A stretch of DNA of 64,000 nt. Source: Candidatus Nitrosotenuis chungbukensis. Lineage in GTDB: Archaea > Thermoproteota > Nitrososphaeria > Nitrososphaerales > Nitrosopumilaceae. How positions within the stretch are numbered: the first letter of the stretch is position 1; each line of letters begins with the position of its first letter. The notes under the pieces were generated by a model that was not told where the DNA came from, made no database searches, and was given only the letters and a program-made list of their open reading frames with translations. The position numbers were made by a program, and so were the translations under genes. Location of the stretch: contig NZ_AVSQ01000003.1 in assembly GCF_000685395.1 (NCBI RefSeq), forward strand, positions 61,238-125,237, written 5' to 3'. Positions 44,150 through 53,489 of this stretch are shown here, piece by piece.

Positions 44150-46893
44150 TCCCAAAAGCCCCTAGTCATCACGTATTGCCTTTCGGCTTCGTATATCTGC
44201 CGGTATAGGTTTTCCTCATCTACCATGTTTCTCAGTATTCTGGATGCAGTGTCTGCGCCGACACCGTATCCTGACAAGACAATCAGTGCAGTTTTGCCAA
44301 AATTTGCAAGTAGTGATGCCGCCTTCCAGGCTCGCTCAAACCGGTGATTTTCCTCAGACGATATCTTTTTTCCTGTGAACTTTTTTTGTATAATTTTTCC
44401 AAGATCATAGTCAGAATAAAACGTGGTTGTGATTTGTCTTCCCTTGCAGTATGGGCAAGATGGTATTTTTTCAATGTCTGTTGTTTCTATCACCTTTTCC
44501 CATTTCCCGCATCGTGCGCAGATCAGTCTATGTCTTGTCTTGAGCAGGCGGTTCTTTACTAAATCAAGCAGTCCTTTGTCAATGCTTGCAGGTGACGAAT
44601 AGTATTTTGTCGTATGGTCAAGTATGGGAGTCGCAAGCTTGGAGAAACTGTTTGCGTCAAACCATTCTATGGTAATTGCTCCGTTTTGGATTTTTTCTAA
44701 AATTTTTTTGGATCCCTCCAAGTCGTATTTGTCATGGAAAAGCTCCCGCAGTGCTTCTTTGACTAGCGCAGTTTTTGAATATCTGTCAAATAGAAATCGA
44801 GCCGATTTTTTGTCATATATGGCACCGCGTCCCACAATACCGAATTTTTTTGCAACATTCCACGTTCTCCAATTGACATTGTGTGTTCCATTCAAAGACG
44901 CGGTAACAATTTCATGCAGATCGTAATTGTCGCCTAATGTTTCGCGTATTTGGTTTTCTTGTATCCTTCCCTTTGAGGACAGGACAATCCTGTATGCATC
45001 AGAGCGCGACTCTACCTGAAATCCAGTCTTTGACGACAGCATTGAAGAAAGGAGGGTGGACAGGGTTGCGTTGATTTTTGTGCCAAAACAAGAATGCATG
45101 ACTATTGAGCCTTGGCTTTTCACTGACTCTACTACTATGGTTTTCTCGTCTGGAATTATTGGTAGATCAAGGTTTGTAATCACGTTGTCTGGAAGCTTAA
45201 CTAGGCCGGATTTGATCCTTGTACGGAATTGCCCTACCTTAGATGCAGTCCTATAGTCTACGGGTATGTTTTCTCCTTCCCAATATGGTACAGTTATGCC
45301 GCCAGAACGGACAGGTTCAACATTTACCTTGAGTCCAGATTCATCAACATTGATAATTCTCCACTGTGTACCGCGTAGAACAAAGATGTTTCCAGCTTCA
45401 CCAAAATCTCCAACAAACCTTTGATCCAGACTTCCAATCAGTTTTTTAGAAATTGTGTCCAATACTTTGAATTTTAATATGTCAGGAATGGTAGAAAGAT
45501 TTTCAAAATAATACCTGAAGCATCGGCCGGTTTTTCTGAAGATCATTTTTTCCTTATCAAACGTCACCAAATAATTGGAATCAAGTAATTCCAGCACGCT
45601 AATTAGGTCATCAATTGTCAGGTTTCGAAAAAGATAGGATTGTGTAAATGTGTTAAACGCGTTTTCGACGGTGATTGAGCCTAGTTGCATCGAGAGACCT
45701 ACCAGATGATGTGCCAGCACGTCAAGTGAACCATCATGGATCAGTTGATCCTCAATTGAGCCTTCCTGAATTCTCTCCAAGATTGCCTTTGTCTCTAATT
45801 CATCGTCCACATTGTTGGTTATGATGATTCCTTTGGCAGAGGATTCCCTGTTGTGCTTGCTTCTTCCTATTCTTTGCATAAATTTTGAGACCTGCCTCGG
45901 GGAACCGTAATGCATGACTAGTTCCACTGAGCCTATGTCCAGTCCAAGCTCAAGTGATGATGTGCATACGACAAGTCGGGATCTGCCTCCTTTGAGATTT
46001 TCTTCTGTTTCCTCACGCACCTGTTGTGACAGTGATCCATGGTGTAGTTCTACATTTATCGGGGACTTTTCCCTAAGTATTGACGCCAGAAACTCTGATT
46101 CGCCCCTAGTATTGGTAAAAAGAAGCACCGGCGAGTCAAGATTCAGTTTGACTAGGTAATCAACTATAAAGTCCGCCACATCGCTAATTGTGCCGTCTAC
46201 ATGCTTGATTTCAACATCATATTTTCTTATTGTTTCGTCTTTGATTATTTCGTATTTTCTTTTTGTCCCAACTAGGAATTTTGCAGCATCTACAGTATTG
46301 CCTACGGTTGCAGAAAGGCCTATTCTTGTAATGTGGTGTTTTGAGTTAATCTGCAGTCTTTCAAGGCTAAGCGACAGTTGTGAGCCACGCTCATTTGACA
46401 GCAAATCATGGATCTCATCTATTATGATCCAGTCAAGTTCGGATAACGCATCTAGCATTTTTTGCTGGGTTAGTAGAATTACAAGTGTCTCAGGCGTTGT
46501 GATTAAGACGTCGGGAGGCGCAACAGATATTTTTTTTCTGACTGCTTGTGATGTATCGCCGTGTCGGATTTCTATTGTAAGATTTTCAGATTCTGCATAT
46601 CTGATTATTCTCTTAAAGACGTCTCGGTTTAGTGCACGTAGTGGAGTTACGTACAATGCTTTAATTTTTCCAGCTGATTTCGAGGTTCCAATAAATGAAA
46701 AGATGGGAATTACCGAACACTCTGTCTTTCCTGAGCCGGTCGGTGCGATTATGAGCGAATCTTTTTTTTGAATTATTAGTGGAATTGCTTTTTTTTGAAT
46801 TTCGGTGAGTTGCGCAAATCCTAAGGAACTAAATTTGGCTAGTACAGAATCAAGCTGTTTGTTCGGTGTCTTTTCTTGATTTAGCTCGTTCAT
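44146..46893 (-). CDS. lhr: Lhr-family superfamily 2 helicase
   Basis: About 915 residues from ATG 46893; an in-frame TTG at 46899 adds two residues. The helicase core has IIAPTGSGKT, DEIH, GLSATVG and QRIGRSKHN (motifs I, II, III, VI). An Lhr-type winged helix and beta-sheet region follows, and near the C terminus a four-Cys zinc site CARCGKWEKV...SCPYC is present. Lhr proteins act on RNA-DNA hybrids and forked DNA in repair. Its 5' end overlaps the 39-residue membrane microprotein in another frame. Confidence 0.92.
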   Translation of the reverse strand: MNELNQEKTPNKQLDSVLAKFSSLGFAQLTEIQKKAIPLIIQKKDSLIIAPTGSGKTECSVIPIFSFIGTSKSAGKIKALYVTPLRALNRDVFKRIIRYAESENLTIEIRHGDTSQAVRKKISVAPPDVLITTPETLVILLTQQKMLDALSELDWIIIDEIHDLLSNERGSQLSLSLERLQINSKHHITRIGLSATVGNTVDAAKFLVGTKRKYEIIKDETIRKYDVEIKHVDGTISDVADFIVDYLVKLNLDSPVLLFTNTRGESEFLASILREKSPINVELHHGSLSQQVREETEENLKGGRSRLVVCTSSLELGLDIGSVELVMHYGSPRQVSKFMQRIGRSKHNRESSAKGIIITNNVDDELETKAILERIQEGSIEDQLIHDGSLDVLAHHLVGLSMQLGSITVENAFNTFTQSYLFRNLTIDDLISVLELLDSNYLVTFDKEKMIFRKTGRCFRYYFENLSTIPDILKFKVLDTISKKLIGSLDQRFVGDFGEAGNIFVLRGTQWRIINVDESGLKVNVEPVRSGGITVPYWEGENIPVDYRTASKVGQFRTRIKSGLVKLPDNVITNLDLPIIPDEKTIVVESVKSQGSIVMHSCFGTKINATLSTLLSSMLSSKTGFQVESRSDAYRIVLSSKGRIQENQIRETLGDNYDLHEIVTASLNGTHNVNWRTWNVAKKFGIVGRGAIYDKKSARFLFDRYSKTALVKEALRELFHDKYDLEGSKKILEKIQNGAITIEWFDANSFSKLATPILDHTTKYYSSPASIDKGLLDLVKNRLLKTRHRLICARCGKWEKVIETTDIEKIPSCPYCKGRQITTTFYSDYDLGKIIQKKFTGKKISSEENHRFERAWKAASLLANFGKTALIVLSGYGVGADTASRILRNMVDEENLYRQIYEAERQYVMTRGFWD

Positions 46894-46969
46894 ATACAAT
46901 TATTCCAATAACTCCAATTGCAAACAAAACCACAGTTATAATTGGAATAGAATCGAAGATTCCTGCCAT
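46850..46969 (-). CDS. 39-residue single-pass membrane microprotein
   Basis: A frame from ATG 46969 to TGA 46850. Residues about 8-26 form one hydrophobic helix (starting IPIITVVLFAIGVIG), followed by a basic cytosolic-type tail (ERAKSRK). The last 44 nt overlap the start of lhr in a different frame. The hydrophobic-then-basic pattern is what a genuine small membrane protein would show, and the frame fills the space before lhr. It is not similar to anything I recall. Positive-inside rule predicts the C terminus inside. Expression is unproven. Confidence 0.6.
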   Translation of the reverse strand: MAGIFDSIPIITVVLFAIGVIGIIVYERAKSRKDTEQTA

Positions 46970-47001
46970 AGTGAATCAGATAATTCTCACAGTTAAATAG
47001 G

Positions 47002-47652
47002 TTAAGTTGAGCTCATCAATCCGTTTTTTTCGATTTTATAATAAAATTGATTTTCCCCAGAATGTGGAAACACTTCACCCACGTAGTTGGTTGATTTTTT
47101 TGAGAGCTTGATTTTGATGTGTGTAAAAAGACTCATGACAGAATCGAGATTTTCTTGTTCGATATCGTTAATTTTTCTAATCATATTTACTACGACGATT
47201 GGAATTTTTTTCTCAAACGATACGGTGGCTAACTGTTTCATGTATTTTGTGAATTGTTTATTTTTTTCTAAGATTTGGTCTTCCTTGGAATACTCGAATG
47301 AAAACAGATCAGTTATGTTGTCAATTATGACTAGCGAAAAATCGGATTGCCCTATTTTTGATATGGCATTGAACTGTTCTTGAGCGTTTGTGATTCTTCC
47401 AACTGTTATTTTGTCAAGAAGTGCCGTATCGAGTTCTTTTGGTTTTAGCATGTCCAGTAGTCGTTCGGGTCTAAAATTTCCCGTTGTGTCCTGGTATAAT
47501 ATGGTGCCACCCTGTGAAAGACAGTTAACTGCTATTTGCAATACCAGCTGGGTTTTTCCAGTACTGCTTGCGCCAAAGATATCCGTAATTATTCCATTTT
47601 TTATTCCACCCCCGAGCAGATCATCTAGTCTTTTTAGTCCAGTCGATATCAT
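47002..47652 (-). CDS. RadB-like RecA-family ATPase
   Basis: About 216 residues from ATG 47652; an open TTG five codons upstream is possible. The RecA core begins ISTGLKRLDDLLGGGI, Walker A is GASSTGKT, Walker B is FSLVIIDNITDLF, and no N-terminal DNA-binding domain is present, as in RadB. It is a recombination accessory protein in archaea. Alternative: a KaiC-like ATPase. It lies upstream of the microprotein and lhr on the same strand. Confidence 0.85.
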   Translation of the reverse strand: MISTGLKRLDDLLGGGIKNGIITDIFGASSTGKTQLVLQIAVNCLSQGGTILYQDTTGNFRPERLLDMLKPKELDTALLDKITVGRITNAQEQFNAISKIGQSDFSLVIIDNITDLFSFEYSKEDQILEKNKQFTKYMKQLATVSFEKKIPIVVVNMIRKINDIEQENLDSVMSLFTHIKIKLSKKSTNYVGEVFPHSGENQFYYKIEKNGLMSST

Positions 47653-47761
47653 ATGATAAATTCTCAAAAAGTAGAAAAATAAACAAATCTAATATTGATA
47701 TAATAAAATAGGCAAGGCTTTTATTCCGGTTATCAAGCTAGCATCAACAAGAGAGCAACCA

Positions 47762-48004
47762 TTGTCACAAACAAGCGTGAAGAAACCACTAACAACTCTT
47801 CAAAAAAATACAAAAAAGAAAGTCACAGTTAGACTAAAGAACGAAGTAGAGTACAAGGGTAAAATGGATAACGTTGATTCCTACATGAATTTGATTATGA
47901 CAGATGCAGAGGAGCTTCACGATGGAAAAATATCTGCAAATTACGGCCGAGTCATCGTTAGAGGAAATAACGTATTATTTATCAGACTAGAAAACGAACT
48001 ATAG
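47762..48004 (+). CDS. LSm/Sm-like archaeal RNA-binding protein
   Basis: An 80-residue protein starting at TTG 47762. The Sm1 motif is VTVRLKNEVEYKGKMDNVDSYMN and the Sm2 motif is GRVIVRGNNVLFI. SmAPs form heptameric rings that bind U-rich RNA. A TATA-like run near 47700-47715 precedes it. metK follows after 12 nt, so the two are probably co-transcribed. Confidence 0.94.
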   Translation: MSQTSVKKPLTTLQKNTKKKVTVRLKNEVEYKGKMDNVDSYMNLIMTDAEELHDGKISANYGRVIVRGNNVLFIRLENEL

Positions 48005-48016
48005 GTCAGATTCCCG

Positions 48017-49174
48017 ATGTCAAGAAGTTTTCTTTTTACTTCAGAATCAGTAACAGAAGGACATCCTGACAAAATTTGCGACAAAATTTCAGACGCATTA
48101 TTAGACGAGTTTCTTAGGCAGGATCCAGATTCCCGTGTTGCTATAGAGACTATGACAACCACAGGTGTTGTGATTGTTGCCGGCGAGGTTACCTCAAAGG
48201 CAAGATTTGACATTCAAGACGTAGTGAGAAAGACCATAAGAGAGATAGGATATGACAAACCAGAATTTGGTTTTGATGCAGACTCTTGCAGCGTGCTAGT
48301 TTCATTACATGCACAGAGCCCCGACATATCCCAAGGTGTTACTGCCACGGATAACAAGGATCAGGGAGCAGGTGACCAAGGACTGATGTTTGGTTATGCC
48401 GTAAATGAGACTGACGAGTTGATGCCACTACCAATTCTTCTTGCACATAAACTAACAAGAAGGCTGGCAGAACTACGCAAAAGCAAAGAACTTGCATGGG
48501 TAAGACCCGACGGCAAATCGCAGGTGACCATAGAATACGAGAACGGCAAACCAAAAGGAATCGAGGCGATAGTCATATCAACTCAGCATTCTCCAGATAT
48601 TACAAATTCTGACATTCGAAACCAAATAATTGAAAAAGTGATAAAACCAGTATGCGGCAAATGGTGGAATGACAAGATAAAGATTCACGTCAATCCGACT
48701 GGACGCTTTGTGATAGGCGGTCCTCCAGGTGATGCAGGTCTTACTGGAAGAAAGATCATCGTAGACACATATGGTGGAATGGGAAGGCATGGGGGAGGTG
48801 CATTTTCCGGAAAGGATCCATCAAAAGTAGACAGATCGGCATGCTACATGTGCAGATACATTGCAAAAAACATTGTTGCATCTGGCCTTGCCGACAAATG
48901 TGAAGTTCAAGTGGCATACGCAATTGGGGTTGCAGAGCCAGTTTCGTTGATGGTAAACACTTTTGGCACTGGCAAGATATCAGAAGAAGACATCGAGAAT
49001 CTAGTCAGAAAGAATTTTGACATGAGGCCAAGAGCTATCATATCACATCTTGATCTCAAAAAACCAATTTACAGGGACACTGCGGCGTATGGACACTTTG
49101 GAAGAACTGATATTTTGTTTCCCTGGGAAAAAACTGACAAGGCAGAATTGCTAAAAAAGGCAGCCGGATTATAA
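48017..49174 (+). CDS. metK: S-adenosylmethionine synthase, bacterial/eukaryotic type
   Basis: A 385-residue enzyme. The N-terminal ATP motif is [16 protein letters not shown], the central hexapeptide is [12 protein letters not shown], and the glycine-rich loop is [16 protein letters not shown]. These are the MetK signatures of bacteria and eukaryotes, not the distant archaeal MAT family. It makes SAM for the many methyltransferases and radical SAM proteins encoded here. It shares a TTATAA palindrome with the convergent SDR gene. Confidence 0.96.
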   Translation: MSRSFLFTSESVTEGHPDKICDKISDALLDEFLRQDPDSRVAIETMTTTGVVIVAGEVTSKARFDIQDVVRKTIREIGYDKPEFGFDADSCSVLVSLHAQSPDISQGVTATDNKDQGAGDQGLMFGYAVNETDELMPLPILLAHKLTRRLAELRKSKELAWVRPDGKSQVTIEYENGKPKGIEAIVISTQHSPDITNSDIRNQIIEKVIKPVCGKWWNDKIKIHVNPTGRFVIGGPPGDAGLTGRKIIVDTYGGMGRHGGGAFSGKDPSKVDRSACYMCRYIAKNIVASGLADKCEVQVAYAIGVAEPVSLMVNTFGTGKISEEDIENLVRKNFDMRPRAIISHLDLKKPIYRDTAAYGHFGRTDILFPWEKTDKAELLKKAAGL

Positions 49175-50023
49175 AATCTCTTTTAGCGGCGTCAGTTTAA
49201 AGCCGCATAATCGCTCTAGCTTTTTGTGACTACCAACAAAGTCGCCGACAAGTATGTTCAAGTCGTCTAATCCATAAATGGCATTTTTTGGTTGATTTAA
49301 TGCAGTATGATACGCTTCTTCCAGATCAATTTTTTTAATTTTAGTTTGTTTCTTGGTAAATCTCCTTACAAAATTTTCAAAGGTCACGGTTTGTGGGCCG
49401 ACAAGATCCACAATTTTATTTGAAAATTGCTTACTAGTTGTGGAAGCGAGAATCACTTTTGCCACGTTATCGACAGATATTGGTTGCAGTCTATACGATC
49501 CAGAGCCAGGAATTATTACTGAACCGTTTTTGATTTGCTTATTCAGGTTTTTTGTAAGCGGATCGTTATTTCCAACTATATAGGATGCTCTTAGAATTGT
49601 GTAATCAAGCCCGGATCGAATTATTTCTTGCTCTGCTTTGAATTTTGAGATAAAATACCCAAACGTTGTTGATTTACTGACACCAAAACCGCTTATGTAA
49701 ACAATTTTCCTAATCTTTGCATTCTTGCACAGTTTCACAATTTTTTTTGTTAGCCCAACGTTAATGTCGCTATAAGTAGCATCAACACTCTGTGCTCCTT
49801 GCCCAATTAGGTGCACTAAGGCGTTACAGTTTTTCAGTTTGGAAATAAGACTTTTCTGATCAAGATCAGAATAACGTACGTTTGTTTCGTATTTGAGAGG
49901 CAGATGCTTGCTTCTTGTCAGACTGATTACTGATACCTTGTTGCGATTGAGAAATTTTGTGAGATTTCTTCCAACAAACCCATTTGCTCCAGTAATGGCT
50001 ACCTGTGAACTTTTTTCTTTCAT
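49169..50023 (-). CDS. Atypical SDR, NDUFA9/NmrA-like NAD(P)-binding protein
   Basis: About 284 residues from ATG 50023; a GTG at 50032 also opens the frame. The cofactor loop is [22 protein letters not shown] follows strand 4, and [11 protein letters not shown] then [12 protein letters not shown] replaces the usual YxxxK. The segment [11 protein letters not shown] is typical of the complex-I NDUFA9-like atypical SDRs. Possibly a redox-sensing or quinone/lipid-related protein. Divergent from the J-domain gene. Confidence 0.83.
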   Translation of the reverse strand: MKEKSSQVAITGANGFVGRNLTKFLNRNKVSVISLTRSKHLPLKYETNVRYSDLDQKSLISKLKNCNALVHLIGQGAQSVDATYSDINVGLTKKIVKLCKNAKIRKIVYISGFGVSKSTTFGYFISKFKAEQEIIRSGLDYTILRASYIVGNNDPLTKNLNKQIKNGSVIIPGSGSYRLQPISVDNVAKVILASTTSKQFSNKIVDLVGPQTVTFENFVRRFTKKQTKIKKIDLEEAYHTALNQPKNAIYGLDDLNILVGDFVGSHKKLERLCGFKLTPLKEIL

Positions 50024-50053
50024 AAATATCACATCACCAGTATAATTTTAAAT

Positions 50054-50518
50054 GTGTATTATCAAAATCATCTATTGGATGCATTACAATGCTACCAAGC
50101 TCTTGGCTTGAACGAAAGTGCCTCACTTAAGGAGATTAAACACGCATACAGGCAATTGTCATTAAAATACCATCCAGACAGGAACAAAGAAAAAGAATCC
50201 GATAAAAAATTCAAGGAAATCACCGAGGCATATCAGTTTCTAAAACAAGAACAAAAAAGGAGTAATGCAACTCACAGAGATGCAGAAACTGCGCATGCTG
50301 ATTTTTGGAATTATTACGACAAGAAAGCAAGTGATAATTTCAGATTTAACCGTCAGGCTAATTTTGAGGAATTTACTCGCAATTTTGGCGCAAATTTTAA
50401 TGAGCCACGAACTCACAATATGGAAAAGCCAGTTTCCCACAAAATGACGCATGTTCTACTTTACGGCGGTCTTGTGGCAATGGCGCTGTGGATAATTCTT
50501 TCAGAAATTTTAAAGTAA
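50054..50518 (+). CDS. Tail-anchored J-domain protein
   Basis: A 154-residue protein from GTG 50054; a TTG at about 50078 (beginning [11 protein letters not shown]) is an alternative start close to the J domain. The J domain includes the HPD triad in [10 protein letters not shown] polar linker follows, and residues about 132-152 form one C-terminal membrane helix ([19 protein letters not shown]). It should recruit DnaK to the membrane. The main dnaJ is elsewhere at 35.1 kb, so this is a second, localised co-chaperone. Confidence 0.83.
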   Translation: MYYQNHLLDALQCYQALGLNESASLKEIKHAYRQLSLKYHPDRNKEKESDKKFKEITEAYQFLKQEQKRSNATHRDAETAHADFWNYYDKKASDNFRFNRQANFEEFTRNFGANFNEPRTHNMEKPVSHKMTHVLLYGGLVAMALWIILSEILK

Positions 50519-50557
50519 TCTAAGAAGAGTTATTACATAAAAATAACATCACAGTTT

Positions 50558-51655
50558 GTGAGCGATGTAGAAAAACCAAGAGATAAACTGCGAACGGGTT
50601 TTACAACTGGTGCATCTGCGGCAGCAGCTGCAAAATCAGCGTTGCTTGCAATGATAAATCAAAAAAAAATTGAATCAGTCGAAGTTTTATTACCAAAAGA
50701 AAAAAAAATTATAATTAAAATATCAAGTTGCCAGTATGCATCTGACTCTGCCAGATGCTCAGTCATAAAAGACGGTGGCGACGATCCTGACGTAACACAT
50801 GGTGCAGAAATTATCGCGAATCTTAGCCTTACAGACAAAGTAGGACAAATTGAGATAGACGGTGGCGAGGGAGTGGGCAGGGTAACAAAGCCAGGACTTG
50901 GTTTGGAAATAGGCAGTGCTGCAATTAACCCAACGCCTAAAAAAATCATAATTGAAAATTTGGTACTAGCTGGAAAAAAGGTTCTTACAGAAAATGGAAT
51001 CAATGTAATTATTTCTGTTCCCATGGGAAAGGAAATTGCAACAAAAACAGACAATCCAAGGCTTGGTATTTTGGGTGGAATATCGATTCTTGGAACGACT
51101 GGAATTGTAATCCCTTATTCCACAGCATCGTTCGCTGCTTCAATTAGGCAAAGCCTTGATGTTACAATCGCAATGAAAAATGATACTGTAGTACTAACTA
51201 CGGGGGGACGAAGTGAAGAATTTTCTAAAAAGGAGTTTGACTTGCCTGATCATTGTTTTGTCCAAATGGGTGATTTTTCAGGCTATACAATCCAGCAATG
51301 TGCTAAAAAGGGAATACAAAAGGCGCATGTTGCAGGTTTTATCGGTAAGCTGGCAAAAATGGCAGCGGGTGTCAAACAGACTCATGTTAAAGGATCCAAG
51401 GTAGACATGGAGTTTCTTGCTAAAATAGCTGGTACTTTGACTACAAATCATACAATATTGGAGCAAATAAGAAAAGCAAACACTGCAAGACACGTACAAG
51501 AGATAATTATTGAAAATAATGTTAAGGGGTTTTTTACTGCAGTTTGCGCTGAAGTGCATAAACAGATGCGCCAGCATTCTGAAGGCAAGGTAGAATTAGA
51601 CGTGATTCTTTTCGATTTTGACGGCAAGATACTTGGAAGGTATAATTCGTCCTAA
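50558..51655 (+). CDS. cbiD: Cobalt-precorrin-5B C1-methyltransferase
   Basis: A 365-residue protein starting at GTG 50558. The family start LRTGFTTGASAAAAAKSAL is clear, with KDGGDDPDVTHG and GGEGVGRVTKPGL following. It methylates C1 of cobalt-precorrin-5B in the anaerobic cobalamin pathway with SAM. First gene of a four-gene set cbiD-cbiG-cbiX-cbiC on the plus strand with short gaps or overlaps. Confidence 0.95.
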   Translation: MSDVEKPRDKLRTGFTTGASAAAAAKSALLAMINQKKIESVEVLLPKEKKIIIKISSCQYASDSARCSVIKDGGDDPDVTHGAEIIANLSLTDKVGQIEIDGGEGVGRVTKPGLGLEIGSAAINPTPKKIIIENLVLAGKKVLTENGINVIISVPMGKEIATKTDNPRLGILGGISILGTTGIVIPYSTASFAASIRQSLDVTIAMKNDTVVLTTGGRSEEFSKKEFDLPDHCFVQMGDFSGYTIQQCAKKGIQKAHVAGFIGKLAKMAAGVKQTHVKGSKVDMEFLAKIAGTLTTNHTILEQIRKANTARHVQEIIIENNVKGFFTAVCAEVHKQMRQHSEGKVELDVILFDFDGKILGRYNSS

Positions 51656-51687
51656 GAAATTTTATTGAGTAAGAAAAGGGACTATTT

Positions 51688-52740
51688 ATGGAAAAAACTG
51701 CAATTCTTGCAATTACAAAAAACGGAGTCAAGATTGCATCTGCAATAAAAGAGATGTTCCCCGCATGGGAGATATTTGCGCCGGCAAAATTTGCTGACAC
51801 CACAAATGCAAATTGGTATGATGACTCTACAACTTCCAAAATTGCAGATCTTTACAAAAGCAGTGATGCAGTAATTTGCATATTTTCGTTGGGCGCAGTG
51901 ATCAGACTAATTGCTCCCCACTTGGGAGATAAAAAAACGGATCCTGCCGTGATTGTAATAGACGACAAGGCAAACTTTGTCATAAGCACACTATCTGGTC
52001 ATCTTGGAGGGGCAAATGAGCTTGCAAATGAGCTTGCAAAAAAACTTGGTTCAACTGCAGTAATTACTACAGCTGCAGATGTAAACAAGACAATCCCAGT
52101 TGATTTGGTAGGAAGAAAGTTTGGATGGAGTATTGACGATGATTCCACTGTGACAAAAATAAGCGCGTTTATGGTAAATGAGGAGAAAGTTGGAGTGTAC
52201 CAGGATGCTGGTGAACGAAATTGGTGGGAAGGAGACCTACCAAAAAATGTGACAGTCTACGATACGTTTGAAAAACTGGAAAAATCAGATTCTAAGGGGT
52301 TTTTGATAATAACGGACAGAAAAATTACTGGTGAGATTTTGAAAAACGCAGTGGTTTACAGGCCAAAAACGTTGGTCGTTGGAGTCGGGTTGCACGGAGA
52401 CACCACAAAAGAAAAGATATTGGAAGGTCTGAATGTGTGTCTAGAAAAATTCAATCTCAGTCCTAAAGCAGTCGCAAGATTTGCATCAATAAAAAAACCT
52501 CAAGACATCAACAGTCTAATCGAAACTGCAAAAGAATTCGGAGTTTCTGTTGAATATTTTGAAAGGGATGATTTGGCAAAGGTTAGAATTCCAAACCCCT
52601 CAGTCATGGTAGAGGCGTTCGAGGGTACGGCAAGTGTGTCTGAGGCAGCATCGATATTAAGCTCCAAGGGAAGCCTTGTTGTTGAAAAGCAAAAATTTCC
52701 GCCAGATCTCACCATTGCCATAGCGAGGATTGAAAAATGA
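51688..52740 (+). CDS. cbiG: Cobalt-precorrin-5A hydrolase
   Basis: A 350-residue protein. N-terminal ILAITKNGVKIASAI, the central ALSG-like segment STLSGHLGGANELANELAK, and C-terminal VVGVGLHGDTTKEKILEGL with KAVARFASIKKP match CbiG. It opens the C20 lactone and releases acetaldehyde. The stop overlaps the cbiX start by 4 nt (ATGA). Confidence 0.94.
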   Translation: MEKTAILAITKNGVKIASAIKEMFPAWEIFAPAKFADTTNANWYDDSTTSKIADLYKSSDAVICIFSLGAVIRLIAPHLGDKKTDPAVIVIDDKANFVISTLSGHLGGANELANELAKKLGSTAVITTAADVNKTIPVDLVGRKFGWSIDDDSTVTKISAFMVNEEKVGVYQDAGERNWWEGDLPKNVTVYDTFEKLEKSDSKGFLIITDRKITGEILKNAVVYRPKTLVVGVGLHGDTTKEKILEGLNVCLEKFNLSPKAVARFASIKKPQDINSLIETAKEFGVSVEYFERDDLAKVRIPNPSVMVEAFEGTASVSEAASILSSKGSLVVEKQKFPPDLTIAIARIEK

Positions 52741-53489
52741 AACGCGGTTTATTGTTAATCGACAGAGGTAGCAAAGAAAGAGAGGCCGAAGAAGAGCTTG
52801 AAAAAATATGCCTAAAAGTAAAGGAAAAAGGTAAGTATGTTTTTTCCGAATATTGTTTTCTGGAGGTGGTACCGCCCTACATAGAGGACGGAATTGCAAA
52901 ATGTCTAAACCGAGAAATAGATTCGCTGACCATAGTTCCCTATTTTCTATATCCAGGCAAAAAGGTCAAAGCAGCTGTAACTGAGGCAGTGAAATTTCAA
53001 ACTAAAACTAAGGTAAAGTTTCTGGTAACAAAACCTATGAGCATGCACAAGACACTGCTTGAACTGGTAGATAATAGAATATCTGCAGCTTTGAAGAAGA
53101 ACAATGTAGATCTTCCAAAAAAAGACGTAGACGTATTGATTATCGGTCATGGAAGTATGGATCCAAATGCCCAGATCTCGATAAACTACATAGTAGATGG
53201 TATGAGAAAAATTTACAGAAACGCGGATCGTTGCTTCCTAGAAATTGAGCAGCCAGACATAGCATCGGGAGTTGAGAGCGCTCAAAAGAACAATCCACAA
53301 GTCCTGGTAATAGTGTTTTATTTTCTTCATGAGGGCGCCCATGTTAAAACAGATATCAACCAGGATCTTAAACCGGCACTGGAAAAAGCGAAACTAAAAC
53401 ATGTTTACATTACCGAACATATAGGGGTTGATGAAAAAATGGTAGATTTGATTTTAGAAAGAGCTCAAGAGGTAGAGAATGCAAACTAG
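52737..53489 (+). CDS. cbiX: Sirohydrochlorin cobaltochelatase, two-domain with degenerate N half
   Basis: A 250-residue protein with two CbiX-like repeats. The C-terminal repeat has the intact His pair (IGHGS His138, HEGAH His202). The N-terminal repeat has the same strands but His is replaced by Arg10 (IDRGS) and by Lys76 (YPGKK). So one active site remains, like the asymmetric two-domain CbiX/CbiK chelatases. It inserts Co2+ into sirohydrochlorin. Overlaps cbiG by 4 nt and cbiC by 11 nt. Confidence 0.88.
   Translation: MKRGLLLIDRGSKEREAEEELEKICLKVKEKGKYVFSEYCFLEVVPPYIEDGIAKCLNREIDSLTIVPYFLYPGKKVKAAVTEAVKFQTKTKVKFLVTKPMSMHKTLLELVDNRISAALKKNNVDLPKKDVDVLIIGHGSMDPNAQISINYIVDGMRKIYRNADRCFLEIEQPDIASGVESAQKNNPQVLVIVFYFLHEGAHVKTDINQDLKPALEKAKLKHVYITEHIGVDEKMVDLILERAQEVENAN

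Noticed and set aside
46190..46771. 193-codon plus-strand frame opposite lhr
   Set aside because: Fully antisense to conserved helicase motifs, Ser-rich translation without domains; a shadow frame.
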